From an uncultured Caldilineaceae bacterium (GTDB lineage Bacteria > Chloroflexota > Anaerolineae > Caldilineales > Caldilineaceae), in contig OX638330.1 of assembly GCA_951812725.1 (NCBI GenBank), positions 1,550,001 through 1,614,000 on the forward strand: a stretch of DNA of 64,000 nucleotides, written 5' to 3'. The notes beneath the pieces were generated by a model. It did no database searches, was not told the origin of the DNA, and saw only the letters and a program-made list of their open reading frames with translations. The position numbers and the translations under genes are program-made. This document shows, one piece after another, positions 43,138-50,862 of this stretch; positions within the stretch are counted from its first letter, which is position 1; each line of letters starts with the position of its first letter.

Positions 43138-43440
43138 ATGCTGACAGAACTTGCAGATTCCATTCAAGGCCACGTTGTTCCCAGCGGAGCCGCGGCGGAG
43201 TTGTTTTCTTCGATGTGGCAGGTATTAGCGACTCTGGCAATTGGGGGGATCGTTCTTGTCTTGATACTGGCGATAATTGAGCCGGGTCCCCTGGTGAAGA
43301 AGCGTCCTTTTGCCCGCAAGCGAAGATCGCAACGGTCGGATTCTGAAGAGGCGAGGAGGGCTGAACCGGGCATGACTTCGGTGAAAGAGGGTCGTGATAT
43401 TTCCGCCTACCAGAAAGAGGACGACCACAATCCAACCTAG
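43138..43440 (+). CDS. Small single-helix membrane protein of unknown function
   Basis: A 100-residue protein with one clear membrane segment (VLATLAIGGIVLVLILAII, residues 29-47) followed by a basic stretch (KKRPFARKRRSQR) and a polar tail. The positive charges after the helix predict an outside N-terminus and an inside tail. I recognise no family. It ends 27 bp before the PyrK-like gene on the same strand, so the two may be co-expressed and the protein might tether its partner. The existence of the gene is supported by the membrane pattern and spacing, but there is no strong ribosome-binding site. Confidence 0.5.
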   Translation: MLTELADSIQGHVVPSGAAAELFSSMWQVLATLAIGGIVLVLILAIIEPGPLVKKRPFARKRRSQRSDSEEARRAEPGMTSVKEGRDISAYQKEDDHNPT

Positions 43441-43467
43441 ATCGCTTCTGGCAGCGTTACCTGATCG

Positions 43468-44355
43468 ATGACATATGTTTCTGGTGAGCCACTGCACGCC
43501 ATGGTGGGCCGGATTGACAGCCCGATACGGCCAGGCCTGCCTTTCTCCGTTAGTTTCCCGCCAGGTGCGATACCACCGTCAGATACAATCGCCGGCCGCT
43601 ACTTCCAAGTACGTTGTAGTAGTAACGTCGGAATAGAACGCGATGCCGACTGGTCCATATTTCTGCGCCGCACACTCTTCGTTTGCGGCCGCAAAGTGCG
43701 GGAGCATGAGGACTGCTGGCAGTTGTATCTTCCAAACTGCAGAGAGGACGTAGGTGCCCGCCCGCAAGTCGATTCCGCCTCGAATCCTTTTGGTGGCGAT
43801 GAAGGCTTTGCCTGGCTGGGGCAGCGCATTCAGGGCGAACACCTCAACCTGGATGGGCCCTTCGGCAACGGGTTCTCCCTGCAGCCCAACCCTCACAATC
43901 TCCTGTTGCTGGTCGACGTAAGGCACGACCCTGCCTGGTTCTGGCAGTTGTTCCCCTTGTGCGAGCAGGCGTTAGACCGGGGCGGGCGGGTGACGATCCT
44001 GATGCGGGCCGAAAACGATGAAACGACCGCAGGCCTGGTTCCAAGTTTGCCGATACAGGTGGAAGTCCGCGCAGCAGTCAACAAGAGACAGTGGCTGGAT
44101 CAGATTCAGAACACGCTGGGCTGGGCAGACCAGGTTTGCGCGGGGGTCAGCTCTGCCGAGTATGGGGAACTCCTAAGAATTGTGAGAGATGCGCGTTTTC
44201 GTGTTGACAGGAACTTCGCCCAGATCCTGGTCAGAACTGAGATGCTCTGCGGAGTCGGGGCCTGCCTTGTCTGTGTTATTCCTGTAGCCGGCGGAGGCTT
44301 CACACGCGCTTGTGTTCATGGCCCCGTATTTGATCTAACTGAAATTGCGATTTGA
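43468..44355 (+). CDS. PyrK-like [2Fe-2S] electron-transfer protein
   Basis: A 295-residue protein whose C-terminus has the dihydroorotate dehydrogenase electron-transfer (PyrK) iron-sulfur signature: Cys261-x4-Cys266-x2-Cys269-x12-Cys282, inside LCGVGACLVC and RACVHGPVFDL. The middle part fits a ferredoxin-reductase NAD domain (NPHNLLLLVDVRHDPAWFW) but with a changed nucleotide loop, and the N-terminal FAD barrel is degenerate: I do not see the R-x-Y-S/T motif. No pyrD lies nearby. It could be a divergent PyrK or an electron carrier for another oxidoreductase. A small membrane protein gene precedes it by 27 bp. Confidence 0.65.
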   Translation: MTYVSGEPLHAMVGRIDSPIRPGLPFSVSFPPGAIPPSDTIAGRYFQVRCSSNVGIERDADWSIFLRRTLFVCGRKVREHEDCWQLYLPNCREDVGARPQVDSASNPFGGDEGFAWLGQRIQGEHLNLDGPFGNGFSLQPNPHNLLLLVDVRHDPAWFWQLFPLCEQALDRGGRVTILMRAENDETTAGLVPSLPIQVEVRAAVNKRQWLDQIQNTLGWADQVCAGVSSAEYGELLRIVRDARFRVDRNFAQILVRTEMLCGVGACLVCVIPVAGGGFTRACVHGPVFDLTEIAI

Positions 44356-44748
44356 CACAGGGGACTCAGGCAAGTCCTGGTCGACATAGCTGAGGGCTGA
44401 GGGCTGATTGCTGTTGTGTAATTGTTCCCACCAGCACGACAGTTCTTCTCAGGCTGTGTGCCAGGCTCTCAGTTGCAGGCTCTCCTCTCTCTTGACAACG
44501 CCAGTTCACTAGCAGGGCATCAGCAGGCGCGGCGGCGCAGGGCAGGGTGAAATCGAGCGCGGCAGCAAAGCGCAGAACCGTAAACGCGCCTCAGGCTATC
44601 GGGATGCCCCTTCCGGTGGCACTAGATTGTTCCAGCCTGTATTCTGCGGTTCTACGTGTGTGGTACAATGGGCGATGTTATTTCCTGCGACAGAATACCG
44701 GTCTGACGCGGTTGCGCATTTGAGCCGCAACGGCACTGGAGTGAATAT
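44356..44748. other. Gene-free stretch before the methyltransferase gene
   Basis: About 390 bp. It contains a short direct repeat (GCTGAGG units, 44389-44406) and, near its end, an extended -10 element described separately. No reading frame or RNA gene is convincing. Confidence 0.45.
44661..44669 (+). promoter_or_regulatory. Extended -10 of the methyltransferase-PAC2-LysK unit
   Basis: TGG-TACAAT forms an extended -10 with five of six hexamer bases. No good -35 is seen. The leader to the ATG at 44749 would be about 75 nt. Confidence 0.4.
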
Positions 44749-45621
44749 ATGGCCCAATTGAAGGGACCCGTCGAGGCTCTTGCGCACGCTTCTCCTGGAG
44801 AAGCCCAAGCGCATTCTGATACTGCCTTTCCCGAGTACAGGCAAGAGGTCGAGCGAATCTGGAACCATAACTCGGCCCACTGGGATGACTACATGGGCGA
44901 AGGCAACGACTTTGTCGAAGTCCTTTGCTGGCCCGCGATTGAAGAGTTGTTGTCAATCCAACCGGGACAGTTGGTATTGGATATTGCCTGCGGCAACGGG
45001 CTGGCCAGCAGAAGGTTAGGCCGCCTGGGTGCACGAGTAGTTGCCTTCGACATCGCACAAGAGATGGTCGAGTATGCCAGGAAACGCAGCATGCCTGAGG
45101 ATGGCGACATCCGCTACTTGGTGCTCGACGCCAATGACGAAGAGGGCATGCGCGGGCTCAGCAACGAGAAGTTTGATTGCGCGCTCTCCAACATGGCGTT
45201 GTTCGATATGGCAGAGATAGAGCCTCTTTTTCGCAGCTTGTACAGCCTGCTCAAGCCGGGCGGCCATTTTGTCTTCTCAATGATGCACCCGTGCTTCAAT
45301 CAGGTGCTGACTACACTATTCGGCGAGAGAGAAGAACAGGACGGCGTGGAAGTCTCGACCTACGGTGTCCGGACTGTCGCATACATGACGCCTTACATGC
45401 GCCGTGGGCTGGCGCTGCGCGATCAGCCTTTGCCGCAGCCATACTTCCACCGCCCTCTTGATGCCCTTCTGAACGTTGGACTGCGGGCGGGTTTTGTTTT
45501 GAGCGGCATTGAAGAGAGAGCGTTCCCTGCTACGCATCCGCCGGGGAGGCGGGAAATCAGTTGGGGCCCGAATTTCAGCGAGATTCCACCGGTAATAGTC
45601 TTCCGCATGAAGAAATCCTGA
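44749..45621 (+). CDS. Class I SAM-dependent methyltransferase
   Basis: A 290-residue methyltransferase. SAM motif I reads VLDIACGNGLASRRLGRLGA (about residues 76-95), strand 2 ends in VVAFDIAQEMVEYAR, motif II is FDCALSNMALFDM and motif III LLKPGGHFVFSMMHPCF. The last phrase, with MMHPCF, is typical of a subgroup of UbiE-like enzymes. The substrate is unknown. The first 40 residues form a polar helix-rich extension. It lies 45 bp before the PAC2 gene on the same strand and is probably the first gene of a three-gene transcript with PAC2 and a LysK-like peptidase. Confidence 0.85.
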   Translation: MAQLKGPVEALAHASPGEAQAHSDTAFPEYRQEVERIWNHNSAHWDDYMGEGNDFVEVLCWPAIEELLSIQPGQLVLDIACGNGLASRRLGRLGARVVAFDIAQEMVEYARKRSMPEDGDIRYLVLDANDEEGMRGLSNEKFDCALSNMALFDMAEIEPLFRSLYSLLKPGGHFVFSMMHPCFNQVLTTLFGEREEQDGVEVSTYGVRTVAYMTPYMRRGLALRDQPLPQPYFHRPLDALLNVGLRAGFVLSGIEERAFPATHPPGRREISWGPNFSEIPPVIVFRMKKS

Positions 45622-45666
45622 CCCACCGCCGCCGCAATTCTAATTTAACGAAATTGAGGTAAAGAC

Positions 45667-46587
45667 ATGGACGAGCGAGTTTATTTGTGGGAAACTCCGA
45701 CCGCCAGCGAGATGGTCATGATTGCCGGTTGGCACCAGTGGGCCGACGCCGGTTCGATCTCGTCGGGCCTGCCAGCCTACTTGATCGAGAAGCTAGAGAC
45801 GCGAAAGATTGGCGAAATCAGCCGTGAGCGGTTCTTTCTTTTTCAGATGCCGGGCGCGCACCATCTGCTGAGACCGGAGGTGCACACGAAGGACGGTGTT
45901 GTGCAGGAGATGCGACTGATCAAGACCGAGCTTTACTACACTGAACTTGGCGACAAGGGTCTACTGATATTCCTTGGGGAAGAGCCGCATGTCAACGAGG
46001 AGGAGTACGCCGAAGCCTTTTTTGACATTGTAGAGAAGCTGGGCGTAAAACGCGTGGTCGCGGTAGGGGGCGTTTATGGCGCCATGCCTTACAACAAGGA
46101 CCGGGATATTTCCTGCGTGTTCAGCATGGAGGAGATGCGCAAAGAAATGGAAGAGTATGCGGTCCGTTTCTCCAATTACGAAGGCGGCACGACGATTGGC
46201 TCCTATCTGGCCTACCACGCCGGACAGCGAAACCAGGAGTATATCTGCTTCCACGGTTTTGTCCCGGCTTACGACTTTGGACAGGTAATGCTGCCGGCCC
46301 AAAGTGTGCGCATCGAGGACGATGTCAAAGCCTGGTACGACATTATGCGGCGGGCAGACTTTATGTTCCATCTGGGAATCGATCTATCCGAGCTACGAAT
46401 ACAGAGCGACGAGTTGATGACCTCAATGGAAGAACAGATGGAGGAACTTGCCAGCCAGGCTCCGCAACTCGACGTTCATGCATATATGCAGAAGCTGGAT
46501 GAAGAGTTTACTGAGAACCCCTTTATGCCGCTGGATGACGTCTGGGAGCGGGAGCTGGGTGATCTACTGGATGATCTGGAGGGCTGA
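45667..46587 (+). CDS. PAC2-family protein
   Basis: A 306-residue PAC2 (proteasome assembly chaperone 2-like) protein. The family pattern is seen in [41 protein letters not shown], and [20 protein letters not shown], the last being the phosphorylase-like phosphate-loop region. Members are known in archaea and actinobacteria, where they are linked to the proteasome; no proteasome genes are present here. The C-terminal 60 residues are helical and acidic, giving a likely coiled coil ([15 protein letters not shown]). Its stop codon overlaps the start of the LysK-like gene (TGATG), so the two are translationally coupled. Confidence 0.85.
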   Translation: MDERVYLWETPTASEMVMIAGWHQWADAGSISSGLPAYLIEKLETRKIGEISRERFFLFQMPGAHHLLRPEVHTKDGVVQEMRLIKTELYYTELGDKGLLIFLGEEPHVNEEEYAEAFFDIVEKLGVKRVVAVGGVYGAMPYNKDRDISCVFSMEEMRKEMEEYAVRFSNYEGGTTIGSYLAYHAGQRNQEYICFHGFVPAYDFGQVMLPAQSVRIEDDVKAWYDIMRRADFMFHLGIDLSELRIQSDELMTSMEEQMEELASQAPQLDVHAYMQKLDEEFTENPFMPLDDVWERELGDLLDDLEG

Positions 46588-47831
46588 TGCGGTCGGAACT
46601 TTCGACCAGTGCTGCGGTGAAGCCTGCTGAGGTCTCACGATCGGATGCCGAAAGTCTGCTGGCACGGTTGGTAGAAATCCCTTCCTTCAGCGGCGACGAG
46701 CTTGAGGCGAGCAACTATCTGGTCGCGGCGATGCGTTCGCTGGGATATGACAGGTATGAAGTTGACGCTGCCGGGAACGCGGTCGGTGAGTTGGGCGCCA
46801 AAGACGCCGCGCGGACAGTTGTGTTGCTGGGTCACATCGACACAGTTTACGGAGACATCCCCGTAAGGGTCGAGAAGCAGGCGGACGGGCCGGTGCTTTT
46901 CGGGCGGGGCAGTGTCGATGCCAAGGGTCCTCTGGCGACTTTCACAACTGCAGCCGCCCGCCTGGGATCAGAGTGGGCGAATCGCAATGACGTCCGCATT
47001 GTAGTCGTGGGCGCGGTGGAGGAAGAGGCGGCGACAAGCAAGGGGGCCCGCTTCATCCGCGACCGCTTCAATGGCCGCGACGAGCCGACGCCCGATTTCT
47101 GTGTAATTGGTGAACCCAGCGGGACAACCCGGGTAACGCTCTTTTACAAGGGACGGCTGCTGTTGGAGATGAATGCGGCGCAGCCCATGATGCACTCAGC
47201 CGGTCCTGACCCGGGTGTGGCAACCGCGGCAGTTGATCTGTGGAATTGGATCTGCGCGTACTGTGACCAGTTTAATCGCGACACGGTAAAGACGTTCGAC
47301 CAACTGCTGCCCAGCCTGCGGGAACTGCGGACGTGGACCGATGAGGCCATGCGCGATCGCGTCTGGACCAAGATCGGAATCCGCCTGCCGCTGGATTTTT
47401 CGGCCGACAGTTTCTTAACGGAGTTGTGGCAGTGGGCACGAGAACGGGTGGATGCAAACGGGCCGGCGCCCAGCCCACCCTATGTTGAAGGAAAAGACGC
47501 CGCTCCGCAGGAGTTCCACTTTGGCGATGAGGAGCTGGAGTTGGAGTTCTGCGTCCACGGGTACGAGCCAGCATGGAGAAGCAGCCGCAACAGCCCACTC
47601 GTTCGCGGCTTTCTCGCGGCGATCCGCGAAAACAGCGATGAACGGCCTCGCTTCGTCAGCAAGAGCGGCACCAGCGATATGAATGTTGTCGGGCCTGCCT
47701 GGCAATGCCCAATCGTGGCGTATGGCCCCGGAGACAGCAACCTGGACCATACACCCAACGAACACATCAGTCTGGATGAGTACTGGCAGGCTGTCTTGAT
47801 TCTCGAGGCTGCACTACGGCGTTTAGTTTAG
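46587..47831 (+). CDS. M20 peptidase, LysK-like ([LysW]-lysine hydrolase type)
   Basis: A 414-residue M20 metallopeptidase. The zinc ligands are in [36 protein letters not shown] and IGEPSG. Several phrases are closer to LysK of the LysW-carried lysine/ornithine pathway than to ordinary M20 enzymes: [27 protein letters not shown] and [16 protein letters not shown]. LysK releases lysine from the carrier protein LysW; no lysW, lysX, lysZ or lysY genes are in the window, so the role is only suggested. Start and stop are consistent with coupling to the PAC2 gene through a TGATG overlap. It is followed by a convergent gene after 92 bp. Confidence 0.75.
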   Translation: MRSELSTSAAVKPAEVSRSDAESLLARLVEIPSFSGDELEASNYLVAAMRSLGYDRYEVDAAGNAVGELGAKDAARTVVLLGHIDTVYGDIPVRVEKQADGPVLFGRGSVDAKGPLATFTTAAARLGSEWANRNDVRIVVVGAVEEEAATSKGARFIRDRFNGRDEPTPDFCVIGEPSGTTRVTLFYKGRLLLEMNAAQPMMHSAGPDPGVATAAVDLWNWICAYCDQFNRDTVKTFDQLLPSLRELRTWTDEAMRDRVWTKIGIRLPLDFSADSFLTELWQWARERVDANGPAPSPPYVEGKDAAPQEFHFGDEELELEFCVHGYEPAWRSSRNSPLVRGFLAAIRENSDERPRFVSKSGTSDMNVVGPAWQCPIVAYGPGDSNLDHTPNEHISLDEYWQAVLILEAALRRLV

Positions 47832-47923
47832 CTGGCGGTTCTGAGGCGCGGGGGTTGATTCACAGGCAGCCCCTGTCCCACAATGTTATAGCTGTCCAGC
47901 CATCCGCAAGCGCTTGGTCACGC

Positions 47924-48835
47924 CTATTCGAGCGGGCTGAGCCAACGTTCGCCCCCGCTGCCATCGGCGGCCCAACCTTCCACCTGGCCGTCCTCCGAAC
48001 GTATCTGGTACCAAAAATATCCGCCATCTGCTTGGGGTCCGGCCACGACGGTGAACCTCTGATCTGTCCTTGCGCGTGACTTAATAGCCGAGGTCACACC
48101 GGGCAGAGACCGTACGGACAACTCTCCCTGCAGCGTGACAACGACCAGGTCGCCAATTACTGGGGGGCGGTCAACGGGCCGCAAGTCGCCGACCTGCGGC
48201 GAAATCCAGACCTGGTCGCCCTGTCCTCCGGCTGCCCAGCCGACATTGCCCTGTTGGTCGTCGACCCTCCACCAGATATATCCCTCGGACCCTCTCGGGC
48301 CCTCCAGGACCAGGACTCGCTTTCCCTGGGCAAGCAAGGTGAGAATCGGCGCTCCAATTGATGGCTGCTCGCGAATGTTAAGGCCACCGGGGATGACGAT
48401 GCGCGCCTGTTCGCCAATGGTCAGAGGGTTTGGTACAACGAGTGTAGGCGTTGGAGGCGGGGGTACGGTCGCGGTTGCCGCCGGTGGGGCGGTGGGCACT
48501 GGCGTGGCAACAGGCTGGTCCGGCGCGGGTGTATTGCTGGACTCAACTGCTGCGGGAAGCTGCCTGGTGGGTGTCGGGCGGGGCTGAAAGCTGCCGCATG
48601 CGAGGATAGGGCCTATCCATACAAGTGCTATTGCCAGAAGGCCCAGGGGAATTTTATGAGAAGGCGCTCTTCGATACTGAATGGCGCCGGCCGGCGCGCC
48701 GGCTGCCTCGTTGTTCCAAGCCGCAGCCGAAGAAACTGCCTTTTGGAAGCGGCCTAGGGCATTGTTTCCCCTCTTTTTGCAGGTGTGACCTGTTTTATTG
48801 CCTGAGCGACTCTCCGAAACTGGATCTCTGCTCAT
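47924..48835 (-). CDS. Membrane-anchored protein with two SH3b domains
   Basis: A 303-residue protein. A polar N-terminal region of about 60 residues precedes one hydrophobic segment (IPLGLLAIALVWIGPILAC) whose end resembles a lipobox. A Pro/Thr-rich linker (about residues 85-135) follows, then two bacterial SH3 repeats: VIPGGLNIREQPSIGAPILT with GWAAGG, and GELSVRSLPGVTSAI with GWAADG. Such SH3b modules bind cell-wall or protein ligands outside the membrane. The long N-terminal part before the helix is unusual for a lipoprotein, so a type II anchor is equally possible. Its ATG overlaps the serA stop by one base (TAATG), so it is translationally coupled to serA. Confidence 0.75.
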   Translation of the reverse strand: MSRDPVSESRSGNKTGHTCKKRGNNALGRFQKAVSSAAAWNNEAAGAPAGAIQYRRAPSHKIPLGLLAIALVWIGPILACGSFQPRPTPTRQLPAAVESSNTPAPDQPVATPVPTAPPAATATVPPPPTPTLVVPNPLTIGEQARIVIPGGLNIREQPSIGAPILTLLAQGKRVLVLEGPRGSEGYIWWRVDDQQGNVGWAAGGQGDQVWISPQVGDLRPVDRPPVIGDLVVVTLQGELSVRSLPGVTSAIKSRARTDQRFTVVAGPQADGGYFWYQIRSEDGQVEGWAADGSGGERWLSPLE

Positions 48836-50436
48836 TACGATTCGCGTAACTCGACCGCCTTAAGCCAGCGAATGTCCTGAATATCGGCCAGATTCTTCAG
48901 GACTTGGGCTGGTGTCCGCTCGTCGGTGCCCAACACCATGATAGATTCTCCGCGCGGGGCCCGGCGCCCCACGTGCATAAAGCTGATATTAACGTCGGAC
49001 CGCCCCAGCAGTGTGCCTACTTTGCCGATCATTCCGGGTCGGTCCGTGTGCGAAGCCAAAAGCAGGTTGCCTGTGGCTGGAAACTCCACCCAAAGGTCGT
49101 TCAGGGCGACGATGGTCGGTTCGTCCAGTAGCACAGTTCCCAGAACCGTGTTTGTCCCGCTGGCGCTCGTCAGCCGCAGTGTGACCATGCTCTCATAGCG
49201 TTCGTGCTTCGGCAACTTGCGCTGAATGATTTCGATTCCTCTGTTGCGGGCCAAGAGCTCGGCATTTACCAGGTTGACCCGTTCTTCCACTATTTCGGAC
49301 ATCACTCCGCGGATTGCGGAGGCGACAACATACGCCATGTCGAACGCCGTGATGGGCCCGTGTCCTGTAATCTCGAGCCTTCTTATACCCTCTTCATCGA
49401 TCTGGCGCAGGAACCGTCCCATGCGTTCAGCCAGATCAATGTAGGGGATGATCGTATTCAAGGCGGTGGGAGGCAGTATCGGTGCGTTGACGGCGTGGCG
49501 GGCGGGCCTGCCGTGCAGAATGTCGGCAACCTGGACTGCGACCTCCTCGGCCACTCGCTCCATCGCTTCGACCGTACTCGCGCCAAGATGGGGGGTGAGG
49601 ATGATCCTGTCATTGCAGCGCAGAGGGCTGTCCTCGGGCAGCGGCTCGTTCTCGAATACATCGAGGGCCGCGCCGGCAATATGGCCGCTCGAAACTGCAG
49701 CGGCCAGCGCCTCCTCGTCGACGATTCCGCCGCGGGCGACATTGATCACGCGGGCGCCTTGTTTCATTTGTTTCAGTCGGCAGGCGTCAATAAGGTTATG
49801 GGTTGCTTCGGTCAGCGGTACGTGCACGGTCAGGAAATCGACTAGCGGGAGCATTTCGTCGAGGGAAAGCAGTGTAACCCCTCTTTGCGTTGCGTACTCC
49901 TGGCTGACGAAAGGGTCGCTTGCGTATACACACATGCCCATGCTGAGGGCGAATTGGACCACCTCCTGGGCGATACGACCCAGGCCCACGACGCCCAGCG
50001 CTTTGCCCCGAACTTCGGTCCCTACGAACGCGCTGCGATTCCACAGTTGCGCGCGTACATTTTGATCCGCTTGTGGTATATTGCGAGCCAGAGCCATTAA
50101 CATGGCAATCGTGTGTTCGGCGGCGGCGACGGTATTGCCGGTGGGTGTGTTTACAACCGTTACACCAGCCCGCGTCGCCGCGTCCACATCAATATTGTCT
50201 ACGCCTGTACCGGCCCGACCTATGGCCTGAAGACTTCGCCCGGCCTGAATCAGGTCTGCCGTAACCTGTGTACTGCTGCGCACAAGGAGAGCGTGATAGC
50301 CAGGGATCAAGGACCTCAGTTCCGCCGGAGACAGATCCGTGTGCATTTCGACTGCTATGTCATCGGCGTCCAAGAGTGGTTGTAATCCACTGCGCGAGAG
50401 TTTATCGCTTACTAAAACCCGGAATTTCTCAGTCAT
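48835..50436 (-). CDS. serA: D-3-phosphoglycerate dehydrogenase
   Basis: A 533-residue enzyme that oxidises 3-phosphoglycerate with NAD+, the first step of serine synthesis. The substrate domain has LLVRSSTQVTADLI and GRAGTGVDNIDVDAA; the NAD domain has LGVVGLGRIAQEV; the catalytic residues are in VINVARGGIVDEEAL and ILTPHLGAST (Arg, Glu and His). After these come the intervening ASB domain and a C-terminal ACT domain (LLASHTDRPGMIGKVGTLLG), the long type 1 form regulated by serine in some bacteria. The ATG at 50436 is used. Upstream sequence beyond 28 bp is an IS66-type miniature element, which with its target duplication forms a likely promoter. Confidence 0.95.
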   Translation of the reverse strand: MTEKFRVLVSDKLSRSGLQPLLDADDIAVEMHTDLSPAELRSLIPGYHALLVRSSTQVTADLIQAGRSLQAIGRAGTGVDNIDVDAATRAGVTVVNTPTGNTVAAAEHTIAMLMALARNIPQADQNVRAQLWNRSAFVGTEVRGKALGVVGLGRIAQEVVQFALSMGMCVYASDPFVSQEYATQRGVTLLSLDEMLPLVDFLTVHVPLTEATHNLIDACRLKQMKQGARVINVARGGIVDEEALAAAVSSGHIAGAALDVFENEPLPEDSPLRCNDRIILTPHLGASTVEAMERVAEEVAVQVADILHGRPARHAVNAPILPPTALNTIIPYIDLAERMGRFLRQIDEEGIRRLEITGHGPITAFDMAYVVASAIRGVMSEIVEERVNLVNAELLARNRGIEIIQRKLPKHERYESMVTLRLTSASGTNTVLGTVLLDEPTIVALNDLWVEFPATGNLLLASHTDRPGMIGKVGTLLGRSDVNISFMHVGRRAPRGESIMVLGTDERTPAQVLKNLADIQDIRWLKAVELRES

Positions 50437-50453
50437 TACCACTTTTTTCTTTG

Positions 50454-50482
50454 ATTGTATTTTGGTAACTACTCAGCCGCAA
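50454..50482 (-). promoter_or_regulatory. Candidate serA promoter spanning the miniature element's edge
   Basis: On the minus strand TTGCGG (50477-50482, inside the element's terminal repeat) and TACAAT (50454-50459, partly in the target duplication) are 17 bp apart. The -10 matches 5 of 6, the -35 only 3 of 6. It would start transcription about 10 bases before the serA ATG. Confidence 0.4.
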
Positions 50483-50757
50483 CTGATCCGAAACCCTGAA
50501 CGAGGCGAGCAAAGGTGTTCTTTCTCCCCTCAATGTTGTATTTTGGGCGGTCGGGCCTTCGGCCCTCCCTTGTGCAGGGGCTGCGCCCCCGCAACGCCCC
50601 CCTCCAAAACCATCCCTCACCGACCGTGTGCATTCTTCGCAACCTGTCGGCTGGCGAGCATGGCGGCGCCTGCACACCAGTCGCGTCACCAAGAGCCTGC
50701 ATGGTTCCAAGGATGACTGGCTGGTCAGATACTGTGGCTTAGTAGTTACGTATTTTG
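50457..50757 (-). repeat. IS66-type miniature element, copy 4, with perfect 8-bp target duplication
   Basis: The element is 50465-50749 (285 bp). Its ends read GTAACTACTCAGCCGCAA (left) and, reverse-complemented from the right, GTAACTACTAAGCCACAG: 15 of 18 bases match. It is bracketed by GTATTTTG at 50457-50464 and 50750-50757. It aligns with copy 3 over its entire length with few differences. No coding capacity. The 3' end stands 28 bp before the serA ATG. Confidence 0.93.
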
Positions 50758-50862
50758 TATCCTTTTTTGGCCAGGTTGTCGCCGCCAAAGGGAGCAAGGA
50801 CTGGCCCCTCCCGTGGGAAAACTCAGACATGCGGGACTCTCGACAACTTGGCTTCGACTAAA

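Noticed and set aside
42690..43280. A 196-codon plus-strand frame before the PyrK-like gene
   Set aside because: It overlaps the DUF58 gene on the other strand and the small membrane protein gene, and its translation resembles nothing.
44389..44406. Short tandem GCTGAGG repeat
   Set aside because: Only about two and a half units; no sign of a larger array or of CRISPR-type spacing.
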